A DNA stretch of 64,000 bases from Sulfurimonas sp. (GTDB taxonomy: Bacteria; Campylobacterota; Campylobacteria; Campylobacterales; Sulfurimonadaceae). Shown here one piece after another: positions 27,245 through 34,686 of the stretch. Every line of letters starts with the position of its first letter. Within the stretch, counting starts at the first letter, position 1. Position numbers and translations under genes: made by a program. Where the stretch lies: contig VMSZ01000001.1 in assembly GCA_013791885.1 (NCBI GenBank), forward strand, positions 25,647-89,646. Direction: 5' to 3'. The notes under the pieces are model-generated. The model saw only the letters and a list, made by a program, of their open reading frames with translations. It made no database searches and was not told the DNA's origin.

Positions 27245-29548
27245 GGCAAAATCTGTAATGCTGATGTCGCTTCTTCTTGGTTTTATAATCACACTCTCAA
27301 GAGGATAATTCTTCATATCCAGCTCTTCGCTAATCTCTTTGATTTCATCTTTTAAATTGCTCTCAAGCGTTTGCATCTCATCTTGAACATCATCTATAAA
27401 AAACTCTGCGTTTGCTACGTCCGCACGCTCTTTAAGAACTCCCTTTCCTTTAGAAAGAGTACTCGCACCTTTACTAATAGTGGAGGCACTCAGGGCTTTT
27501 TTACCAAAAAATGCACTCACAAGTGTCATCCCGACACTGATGATTGTGTCGGTCATTTTAGAAGTCACATCGGCTTGTTCTTTTTTGAGTTTCATGTCGA
27601 GTTTTTGAAGTTTGTCTTCGAGTTTGTTATAGTCGCTCTGGAACTTTTCCTGAAGTTTTTTCACTTTCTCTTCACGGAGTTCTTTGAGAGTATCTTCAAT
27701 ACGTACGAGGAAATCTCTTTTGCTCTCGCCAAGTTGAGATTCCAAACCTAAATCCTTACAGCTTAAAAGCTCAAGATTTTTTGTTTCATAAATAAAATCG
27801 CTCAGTGTTCGCTCAAAGCTTTTAAGAGAATTTTCTTTAGAAACAAGCTCAGGTAATTCTGCATAAGAAGCGTTCACAGGTGCCTCGGAAGACTTTTGAA
27901 CTATCTGCTCTTCGTAAGCCTTTGTCCAATCTACAGTAAAAGTTTGCGCATCAAGAGGAAGTTTGTAACAGAGAGTTTCTTGAGTGTCAATCCCTTTTTT
28001 TTGGTTAAAAAAACTGAGCTTAAGCTCTGCGTACAAATACGGATAGAGTGGAGATTCCTGATTTATATCTATAAAATACTCTTTGATATTTTGATTTAAA
28101 AGAGGTTTCGTGCTCACACTTGCCATATTTGCTGCGTTTTCTTTGGGCTGCGTTTGCGGAGTCTGCGTTTTTCTTTCCTGCATAAGTTTTTTGATGTCGT
28201 CTTTGGTCATGGGTCCTTTGAGATAAGAGAGCACCCAGCGTGTATAAAACTCCTCTGTATGGTCTTCATGCACATTTTTCAAAAAGAAGTGTCTGCCTTT
28301 GAGTGTGGCTATTTGTGTGGCGAGTTCCTCTTTGGAAAACTCTGATTTTGCGGCAATTCCGTCAAGAACTTTGGCGATATCCTGTTTGGTTTGGAGTTTT
28401 CCTATAAACCAGGTTCCTATGTTTGAGAGCCCTTTGTAGTCAATGTCTACAGGATTCTGTGTCGAGAGAATAATGCCGCAGCCAAAAGCTCTGGCTTGTT
28501 TTAAAAGCAGTAGCATAGGCTCTTTTGAAGGCGGATTTTTTGAAGGCGGGAAAAAGCCGAAAATTTCATCCATGTAAAGAATAGATTTTAGCGAAGAGCT
28601 TCCTCGCTGAGCGCGCATCCAACTTATGTAAGCGTTTAAAAGCAGGGTGACAAAAAACATTCGCTCCTCATCAGAGAGATGTGCAATGGAGAAGATGGCT
28701 ATTTTTGCTTTACCCTCTTCATCGTAAAGCATATTTTGAATGTCAAGCGGCTCGCCCTTTATCCATGAAGAAAAAGTGACCGAAGAGATGACGCTGTTAA
28801 AAAGAGTAGCAAGTTTTATTCTCTCGTTTTGCGGATAAAACGCATCTAAAGTGAGCATCCCTATTTTTTCAAAAGGCGGAGTCATGATGTTTGAAATGAG
28901 CGTTTGCATACTCAGTGAAATACCCTGAGTATAGTAGTGGCTGAAAATGTTTGAGAGTAAGAGATGCTCTTTAGAATTGAGTGAATCGCTTGAGATGCCT
29001 ACGAGTGATAAAAGTGAGGAAGTGGTTGTATTTATGAGCGAAGCAAGAGTGTCCTCATCTTCAAGTATGCTTTGCGGCGGTGCGGCAAAACTTCCTAAAA
29101 TATCTACGCCCACACCGGCTGAACTTCCGGGAGTGTAGATAGTTTTGGGTACGTCGGCAAATCTTTTGACACGCTCTAAATCCTGTCCAAAACTCTCAAT
29201 GCCGGCTTTGTTGCTTTTCGCTAAATCCTCTGCCATCTCCTGAAGCGTTTTGCCTTTTGCGTTTGCTTCATTCTCGTCTATCCAAGAGAGATAATCTTCC
29301 GGTCGCATTTGCTCAAACGCAAGACAAAGATTCGACATATCTCCTTTTGGGTCGATGACGATGGCGGGGATGTTGTCAAGTGCCGCTTCTTCAATAAGTC
29401 CGATACCAAGTCCTGTTTTACCGGAACCTGTCATTCCTATGATGGCCGCATGGGTTGTAAGATGTTTAGATTTGTAGAGACTGAGAGAATCGTCTTTTGC
29501 GTTTTTGCCTAAATAAAAAAGTGCTAACTGTTCATAAAGTTCTTTCAT
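27227..29548 (-). CDS. HerA/DUF853-type P-loop ATPase
   Basis: 773 residues. Walker A at about 36-45 (IGMTGSGKTGLG) and Walker B in ILYMDEIFGFFPP, with the sensor-like LSTQNPVDIDYKGLSN, identify the HerA/FtsK-like DUF853 (YjgR) group. The C-terminal third holds a long coiled coil (about 600-650) and a short hydrophobic stretch (MTDTIISVGMTLVSAFFG), so it is longer than E. coli YjgR. No partner nuclease NurA is nearby. Three TGCGTTT words sit within 40 bp at about 28133-28170. Confidence 0.8.
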   Translation of the reverse strand: MKELYEQLALFYLGKNAKDDSLSLYKSKHLTTHAAIIGMTGSGKTGLGIGLIEEAALDNIPAIVIDPKGDMSNLCLAFEQMRPEDYLSWIDENEANAKGKTLQEMAEDLAKSNKAGIESFGQDLERVKRFADVPKTIYTPGSSAGVGVDILGSFAAPPQSILEDEDTLASLINTTTSSLLSLVGISSDSLNSKEHLLLSNIFSHYYTQGISLSMQTLISNIMTPPFEKIGMLTLDAFYPQNERIKLATLFNSVISSVTFSSWIKGEPLDIQNMLYDEEGKAKIAIFSIAHLSDEERMFFVTLLLNAYISWMRAQRGSSSLKSILYMDEIFGFFPPSKNPPSKEPMLLLLKQARAFGCGIILSTQNPVDIDYKGLSNIGTWFIGKLQTKQDIAKVLDGIAAKSEFSKEELATQIATLKGRHFFLKNVHEDHTEEFYTRWVLSYLKGPMTKDDIKKLMQERKTQTPQTQPKENAANMASVSTKPLLNQNIKEYFIDINQESPLYPYLYAELKLSFFNQKKGIDTQETLCYKLPLDAQTFTVDWTKAYEEQIVQKSSEAPVNASYAELPELVSKENSLKSFERTLSDFIYETKNLELLSCKDLGLESQLGESKRDFLVRIEDTLKELREEKVKKLQEKFQSDYNKLEDKLQKLDMKLKKEQADVTSKMTDTIISVGMTLVSAFFGKKALSASTISKGASTLSKGKGVLKERADVANAEFFIDDVQDEMQTLESNLKDEIKEISEELDMKNYPLESVIIKPRRSDISITDFALLWER

Positions 29549-29599
29549 TTTTCCGCCTTTTTGTTTGCTATAATTTTAACCAAAATAAGAGGGATTTGT

Positions 29600-30463
29600 A
29601 TGAAGTGGGAAGATTTAAGAAGAAGTTCTAACATAGAAGATTTACGCTCAAAAGGTCCTGCGAGAGGCTTTGGCGGAGGTGGACGAAATATATTTCCTAT
29701 TGTACAGTTTCTGATGGGAACAAAAATAGGACGCATTATTTTAGTCATTGGGGTGATTGCCTACTTTTTAGGGTTTAATCCACTGAGCCTTTTAGACTCA
29801 CGACAAGAAGCTCCAAAAACACAGGTTACAGCTTCCGCAGACAATAAAACAGCCGAATTTGTCTCAGCAGTTTTAGGTCAGACAGAAGATGTCTGGCATA
29901 AACTTTTTGCTCAAGAAGGGCTACGTTACGAGGAGCCGAAGCTTGTCCTTTTTCGTGGGAGTGTGAACAGCGGCTGTGGATATGCAAGTTCTCAAATGGG
30001 ACCGTTTTATTGCCCAAACGACAAAAAAGTTTATCTTGATATGAGTTTCTTTGATGAGCTTAAACGCAGACACAATGCTCCGGGGGATTTTGCTCAGGCT
30101 TATGTTATCGCCCATGAAGTCGGGCACCATGTACAAAATCTTTTAGGAACGCTTGATAAATCCCACTCTGCAAAAGCTTCAAGCTCTAAAACGCAGGCAA
30201 ACGCAGTGCAGGTCAAAGTAGAACTTCAGGCGGATTGTTACTCAGGTGTTTGGGCGCATTATCTTGGCGCTGTGCTTGAAGATGGAGACATTGAAGAAGC
30301 TTTAGGTGCAGCGAGCGCCATAGGTGATGACACTCTGCAAAAACAAGCACAAGGCTACGTCGTTCCAGATGCGTTTACGCATGGAAGTTCGGTAGACAGA
30401 GTAAAATGGTTTAAGCTTGGTTACAAAGGCGGAGAACTTCGCTCTTGTCAGACAGGCATCTAG
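29600..30463 (+). CDS. YpfJ-family neutral zinc metallopeptidase
   Basis: 287 residues from the ATG at 29600 (MKWEDLRRSSNIEDLR). An N-terminal glycine-rich stretch GPARGFGGGGRN is followed by one membrane helix (about 45-65) and the catalytic domain, with HEVGHH, GCGYASSQMGPFYCP before it, and QADCYSGVWAHY after it. Membrane-anchored, catalytic side probably periplasmic. The last ~20 residues are duplicated, with silent changes, beyond the downstream island. Confidence 0.88.
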   Translation: MKWEDLRRSSNIEDLRSKGPARGFGGGGRNIFPIVQFLMGTKIGRIILVIGVIAYFLGFNPLSLLDSRQEAPKTQVTASADNKTAEFVSAVLGQTEDVWHKLFAQEGLRYEEPKLVLFRGSVNSGCGYASSQMGPFYCPNDKKVYLDMSFFDELKRRHNAPGDFAQAYVIAHEVGHHVQNLLGTLDKSHSAKASSSKTQANAVQVKVELQADCYSGVWAHYLGAVLEDGDIEEALGAASAIGDDTLQKQAQGYVVPDAFTHGSSVDRVKWFKLGYKGGELRSCQTGI

Positions 30464-30475
30464 AGTTTCTCTCTG
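30410..30475 (+). repeat. Direct repeat copy 1: ypfJ 3' end flanking the cassette island
   Basis: 66 bp covering the last codons and stop of the metallopeptidase gene. It matches 31685-31750 at 55 of 66 positions by hand count. Most differences are silent, and the match extends ~12 bp past the stop codon. Confidence 0.8.
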
Positions 30476-30920
30476 GTGTCATTCGCACCTCTCGCTCTTC
30501 TTACTATATCTTTCTCTCCAATCAGCTCAAGTAGTTTTTCTTCATCCATTTAAACGACAATGTGTCCAGATAACGCCAAAAATATTTTTAAATATATATC
30601 TACATTTCAAAGATTTTAGATAGATTTAATAAAAAACAGTAAAAATATTGTATTTTGCAATGATTTTATAATTTAAAACAACATTTTTAGTGTTAGTTTA
30701 TTTAGTATATATCAAGCTATTTGATATATAATGTCCGTTGAATAAATAGTTATCCGCTCGCTACGCGACCGGATAACGGGGGCGCGGGCTGAACGCCCAC
30801 TGGTCATCTGTCGCATAGCGCCAGATAACAAGCGGGAGGAGCGAGCAACCATCCATGAAAACAAGTTTTCAAAGATGGTAGTCACTCACCCGCGCCCCCG
30901 TTATGCATAAGGACAGATAG
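30464..30920. mobile_element. Left part of the cassette island: AT-rich stretch then GC-rich palindromic attC-like site
   Basis: 457 bases without a credible gene. 30480-30745 is AT-rich. From 30750 the sequence turns GC-rich and palindromic: GTTATCCG/CGGATAAC (30750-30776 region), a perfect 16-bp inverted repeat of ATAACGGGGGCGCGGG (30773-30788 and 30889-30904), and an inner hairpin ACCATC/GATGGT. The right end CCGTTATGC fits an attC core (GTTATGC). CCAGATAAC occurs twice (30566, 30821). This reads as one or more integron recombination sites, possibly in opposed orientations. Confidence 0.55.
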
Positions 30921-31214
30921 ATGAGAAAAGCCAATATTGTAAGACTAATCACATATTCTACTGCCGTCCTCATCCCAATACTTGCAATGTTAAATTGCTC
31001 AGGATGGTCAACTATTGATGGCAAAGTATCAAGCTGTATTATTGATGGCGAAGTTTTCAGAGAGTTTGCAAATGCGTGTTATGGCTTTATTCTTTTGTCA
31101 GCGTTCATGTTGGGCTTACCCCTAATATTATACTTAGGAGGAATTATTGCTACTACAGAAGCAATGATTTTTTTGACAACTAAAATAAACGTTAAGTTAA
31201 AACAAGATAAATAG
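30921..31214 (+). CDS. Cassette-type small membrane protein
   Basis: 97 residues with two hydrophobic segments (about 10-27 and 55-85) and a Cys-containing loop CSGWSTIDGKVSSCI between them. It starts 21 nt after the palindromic site, with AAGGA upstream, and is followed by an attC-like site 33 nt after its stop. This is the usual layout of an integron gene cassette. I recall similar small membrane proteins in gammaproteobacterial cassette arrays but cannot verify this. Function unknown. Confidence 0.6.
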   Translation: MRKANIVRLITYSTAVLIPILAMLNCSGWSTIDGKVSSCIIDGEVFREFANACYGFILLSAFMLGLPLILYLGGIIATTEAMIFLTTKINVKLKQDK

Positions 31215-31247
31215 TATCGAATGGGATAACTAAAAAACAATGTATAT

Positions 31248-31319
31248 ACCTAACAAACCAAAGGAGACCAATCAAAAACCCGCCTGCGGCTTTTTGATTG
31301 GTCATTTCAAACGTTATAT
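31248..31319 (+). repeat. attC-like recombination site (integron cassette)
   Basis: 72 nt bounded by ACCTAAC (fits R'' RYYYAAC exactly) and GTTATAT (R' core GTT). A perfect 13-bp imperfect-palindrome arm GACCAATCAAAAA/TTTTTGATTGGTC lies within, with a small GC-rich inner hairpin. The layout, length and position between two small ORFs match attC sites. No integrase gene is in the window. Confidence 0.65.
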
Positions 31320-31340
31320 GAAAATAGAATTGGAGTTTAA

Positions 31341-31679
31341 ATGAAAAAAATACTGTTAATACTATTTATTAGTATTGAAATATTTGCCGGCACAGAAATG
31401 TGTGGTTCAGGAACAGTCATTAGATTACTTAGTGATGATAACGAAGGTAGCCGTCATCAACGATTTATAATAAAAGAGTCCTCAGGAAGAACATTATTAA
31501 TTAGCCATAATATTGACTTGGCACCAAAAATTTATTCACTGGATACAGGTGATTTAATAAAGTTTTGTGGTGAGTACGAAAACAATGCAAAAGGTGGTGT
31601 TGTCCATTGGACACATCATGATCCACAAAAACGTCACACTGCTGGTTGGCTAGAATATAATGGCAAGAAGTACCAGTAA
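31341..31679 (+). CDS. DUF3465-family exported protein
   Basis: 112 residues with a signal peptide (ILLILFISIEIFAG). The mature part CGSGTVIRLLSDDNEGSRHQRF, followed by LLISHNIDLAPKI and GGVVHWTHHDPQKRH, is the DUF3465 pattern, an OB-like fold family common in Gammaproteobacteria. It is the second cassette gene of the island. No attC-like site follows; the ypfJ-tail copy begins at once after its stop, so the cassette's own end is missing or replaced. Confidence 0.75.
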   Translation: MKKILLILFISIEIFAGTEMCGSGTVIRLLSDDNEGSRHQRFIIKESSGRTLLISHNIDLAPKIYSLDTGDLIKFCGEYENNAKGGVVHWTHHDPQKRHTAGWLEYNGKKYQ

Positions 31680-31681
31680 AG

Positions 31682-31738
31682 AGGGTTAAGTTAGGCTATA
31701 AAGGCGGAGAACTCCGCTTTTGTCAGACAGGAATATAA
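31682..31738 (+). pseudogene. Fragment of a second ypfJ-type metallopeptidase C-terminus
   Basis: Read in frame it gives RVKLGYKGGELRFCQTGI-stop, against VKWFKLGYKGGELRSCQTGI-stop at the end of the intact gene. Third-base differences show that it is not a fresh copy. No upstream part of the gene is present and no start is usable. Confidence 0.75.
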
Positions 31739-31750
31739 AGTTTCTGTCTG
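31685..31750 (+). repeat. Direct repeat copy 2, right edge of the cassette island
   Basis: Pairs with 30410-30475. The two copies bracket about 1.2 kb that holds the cassette genes. Copy 2 contains GTTAGGC, an exact attC/attI core, where copy 1 reads CTTGGTT; this may be chance. Confidence 0.7.
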
Positions 31751-31761
31751 CTAAAGGTTAT

Positions 31762-32337
31762 TTACTCTTTTTTCTCGCAATGAAGCAACTCTGAGATAAT
31801 GCCTTTATCTTCACGGTTTTCAGCGATGATAACTCCTGCGATGTGAAGCGGTACAAAAACTAAAATAACATTAAAGACTAGTTCGTGAAGCTCTTTGATG
31901 TCATGGGAAAGTTCTTTTGATATGCCAAGCAATTCATGAAATTCCATAACAAGACCGGTAATACTCATAAAAAACAGAGATGCGTAGAGAATATAATAGA
32001 GAGATTCGACTCCTTTTTTATGCAGACTTAAAGTTGCGAATTTCTCTTTTTTAGCGGCTCCCTGAAAATACAAAACAATTCTGTAGATTACCAAAAACGC
32101 AAGTGCATATCCTAAATAAATATGCCATTCCCACATAGGTTCACGGATGGCTTTTGCAAGAACTTTGGCTTGCTCAAGTGTGACTGTAACACCAATTTCT
32201 GCAAGTTTCTGCAGCAAAATCTCTGCATTTTCTCTATAACTGAGAAAAGTTTTTCTTAGAAAAACAGTGCCTAAAAGACCCAGAATTATAATGGCGTTTA
32301 GCCAGTGCCAGATTTTAAAACCCGATGAATATTTCAT
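31762..32337 (-). CDS. Membrane cytochrome b (b561-type, cytochrome b/b6 domain)
   Basis: 191 residues from the ATG at 32337 (MKYSSGFKIWHWLNA); the track's earlier start has no support. Four membrane helices with histidines suited to heme b: IWHWLNA in the first, EWHIYLGYALAF in the second, and HELVFNVILVFVPLHIAGV in the fourth. The family includes [NiFe]-hydrogenase cytochrome b and b561. Its partner is not evident. It directly follows the cassette island and is divergent from the RR-PilZ gene. Confidence 0.8.
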   Translation of the reverse strand: MKYSSGFKIWHWLNAIIILGLLGTVFLRKTFLSYRENAEILLQKLAEIGVTVTLEQAKVLAKAIREPMWEWHIYLGYALAFLVIYRIVLYFQGAAKKEKFATLSLHKKGVESLYYILYASLFFMSITGLVMEFHELLGISKELSHDIKELHELVFNVILVFVPLHIAGVIIAENREDKGIISELLHCEKKE

Positions 32338-32412
32338 ATTGTAAATCCTATTAACAAGATAATATGTGCTATTATAACTCAACAATATCAAAATGGCATC
32401 CAAAGGTTTATA

Positions 32413-33915
32413 ATGAGTGATTTGCAAAAATTACAAGCAGCTGCAAGAGGTATGAGGCTTCTTTTTGTAGAAGATAACGATGCTCTGCGTGCAAATGCTG
32501 CGAAACTTTTTAAAAAGCTGTTTACATATGTGGATATAGCCGCTGATGGGGAAGAGGCTCTGCGGATGTTTAAACAGAATTCCCCTGACCTTCTTATTGC
32601 AGATATAAAAATGCCTAAAATGGACGGTATTGAGCTGTGCAAAAAAATAAGAACGCTTGCTCCCGATATGCAAATAATTGTTATGTCCGCCTACGATAAT
32701 AAAGAGTATCTTGTTGAACTTATTAAATTAAAAATAAGCAGCTTCATCAAAAAACCGCTAACTTTGACAGAACTTGTACAAGCTTTGGAAGAGACTTTAA
32801 AGATTGTTAAAAAACAAAAAGAAGAAGCTTTTCTGCATTCGCAGCAAGAGTATGTGTTTAATAATCAGAGCTCCATGGTTCTTATGATGAATGAGGATGA
32901 ATTACTGCTTGCAAACAAAGAGTTTTTGGATTTTTTTGAGGTGCAGGACTTGCAAGAGTTTAAACAAAAGCATAAAAGTGTGGAGAGCAATTTTGTAAAC
33001 GAAGAGGGATTTTTACCTCCGGCAGAGAAAATAGACTGGTTTGACGGATTGAGTGAAAATGATAAAAAACTCTTTAATGTCAAAATGGAGCAGAAAAAAA
33101 ACAATCCCAAACATTTTGTTTTAAATGTCAAAAGGGTTTCCTTAAAAGGGGAATCTGTACTGCTCACTTTTGATGATGTCAGCGACTTGAAGCTTTATGA
33201 TAAAACGCAGGCAAAAAAGAAAGAGCCAGGGGAGATACAGACAAATCCAATCGAATTTTTAGAAGTCTTGCGAAGAAACGGCGCAAAGGTGCATCTGCAT
33301 AACTACTATAAGGGTCTGAGTATTACCAATGATGCACTCGTCGTTGAAATTGCAGATGGAAAAGTTTTACTAAAAACAAACTATCTGCAGCAAAAAGCCA
33401 TACAGTATGAAAGGAAGACTCTAATTTTGTCGGAGACTTTTCCAAACGCAATCCTTTGTGAAAAAATGGAAAAGATAGTTTTTAAAGAACAGCTGGTGGA
33501 GTTCAGTGAGCTGCGTTTTATTCAGACATCTCCTGTTTTAAGAAAAACAATCCGCGTAGTCCCAGAAGATGAACATAAGGTGACACTTTTTATCAATGGG
33601 ACTATTTTCAGAGCGGACGTTTCCATAGAAGACATCTCAATGGATGCAATAAAAATTAAAACAAACGCAATGCCTGCAGGCCTGACTCTAGGAACTACAG
33701 TGTTTGTAGATTTAGTATTGATTATGGACAAAAGACCTTTTAGCTTAAATTTGGAGGCAATATTATTTCGGCAAAGTGAGTTAAAAAACAGTTTTAGTTT
33801 TGTTTTCACATTTATGTTAAAGCCTGAGCAAAAAAGTGAACTGCTCAAGTACATAACAAAAAGACAAATGGCAATTATTCGAGAATTTAAAGGAATACAA
33901 CATGGCAGAGAATGA
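32413..33915 (+). CDS. Response regulator with C-terminal PilZ domain
   Basis: 500 residues. A receiver domain (about 14-130) has acidic pocket EDND, phospho-acceptor in LLIADIKMPKMDG and the lysine in FIKKPL. The middle is PAS-like. The C-terminus (about 375-490) holds a PilZ domain: RKTIRV as the RxxxR-like start, and ADVSIEDISMDAIKI as the D/NxSxxG-like part, degenerate at the last glycine. It probably links phosphorylation to c-di-GMP sensing. It overlaps the ODP gene by 14 nt. Confidence 0.82.
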   Translation: MSDLQKLQAAARGMRLLFVEDNDALRANAAKLFKKLFTYVDIAADGEEALRMFKQNSPDLLIADIKMPKMDGIELCKKIRTLAPDMQIIVMSAYDNKEYLVELIKLKISSFIKKPLTLTELVQALEETLKIVKKQKEEAFLHSQQEYVFNNQSSMVLMMNEDELLLANKEFLDFFEVQDLQEFKQKHKSVESNFVNEEGFLPPAEKIDWFDGLSENDKKLFNVKMEQKKNNPKHFVLNVKRVSLKGESVLLTFDDVSDLKLYDKTQAKKKEPGEIQTNPIEFLEVLRRNGAKVHLHNYYKGLSITNDALVVEIADGKVLLKTNYLQQKAIQYERKTLILSETFPNAILCEKMEKIVFKEQLVEFSELRFIQTSPVLRKTIRVVPEDEHKVTLFINGTIFRADVSIEDISMDAIKIKTNAMPAGLTLGTTVFVDLVLIMDKRPFSLNLEAILFRQSELKNSFSFVFTFMLKPEQKSELLKYITKRQMAIIREFKGIQHGRE

Positions 33916-34660
33916 AAAAATTTTATATGAAGAGGGCGCACACAAATGCGTCATGTTTAGTTTTGATGATGAGTCTCATGAGGACTCTTTTTTATCCGTA
34001 AACCAGTACCTCATAGTTCAAAACGGTGTTGGTATTTTGGTAGATCCGGGAAGTGAGTCTATTTTTGATGAACTTTATGAAGCGGTGAGCCGTCATGTAG
34101 AGATTGAAAATATCAAGTTTATTTTCTTTTCACATCAAGACCCCGATGTCTCAGGTTCTATAACGCAGTGGAGTATTGCAACTTCTGCGAAGTTCATACT
34201 TTCGGGTTTATGGGTGCGTTTTATGAGCCATTACGGTTTTATGCAAATGGACAGAGTCATGGCGTTGGGCGACCATGGTGCAAAACTAAAATTTGGAGAG
34301 AACTTTTTAAAGTTTGTTCCTGCGCACTTTTTGCACTCTCCGGGGAATTTCAGCCTCTATGATTCCCGTTCAAAGATACTTTTTTCGGGAGATATAGGCG
34401 CCGCGATTTTAAACACTCCTGAGAATTATAAGCATGTTGAGAGTTTTGAAGAGCATGTCCCTTATCTTGCAGGTTTTCATAAACGCTATATGGCTTCGAA
34501 TAAATTTTGCCGTGCCTGGGTTACAAATGTGCAAAAACTGGATGTAGATATGATTGCTCCGCAACACGGTTTTGTTTTTGATGGGGAAAATGTGGAAAAA
34601 TTTCTAGAGTGGTTTAAAGAACTTGAGTGCGGCAGTGACTTTTTAGAAGAACTTTACTAG
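33902..34660 (+). CDS. ODP-type metallo-beta-lactamase-fold di-iron protein
   Basis: 252 residues. The metal ligands follow the flavodiiron/ODP order: H78-x-D80-x-D82 in FFSHQDPD, then H in FLHSPGN, D in LFSGDIGAA and H in APQHGF. The HxDPD variant is near the HxExD of oxygen-binding di-iron proteins. No flavodoxin domain follows, so it is a sensor-type ODP rather than an oxygen reductase. It sits between two signalling genes, so an O2 or NO signal is plausible. Confidence 0.8.
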   Translation: MAENEKILYEEGAHKCVMFSFDDESHEDSFLSVNQYLIVQNGVGILVDPGSESIFDELYEAVSRHVEIENIKFIFFSHQDPDVSGSITQWSIATSAKFILSGLWVRFMSHYGFMQMDRVMALGDHGAKLKFGENFLKFVPAHFLHSPGNFSLYDSRSKILFSGDIGAAILNTPENYKHVESFEEHVPYLAGFHKRYMASNKFCRAWVTNVQKLDVDMIAPQHGFVFDGENVEKFLEWFKELECGSDFLEELY

Positions 34661-34686
34661 TAGAAAAAGTAGAAAAAAGGTTTATA

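Noticed and set aside
30460-30549. 29-codon minus-strand ORF (MDEEKLLELIG...) after ypfJ
   Set aside because: No ribosome site and it overlaps the ypfJ stop and the direct repeat; may be a fragment of an older gene but cannot be supported.
31690-31696. GTTAGGC in the second ypfJ tail as the missing attC end
   Set aside because: Exact core but only 7 nt, within a coding remnant; no paired arm was found, so it is left as chance.
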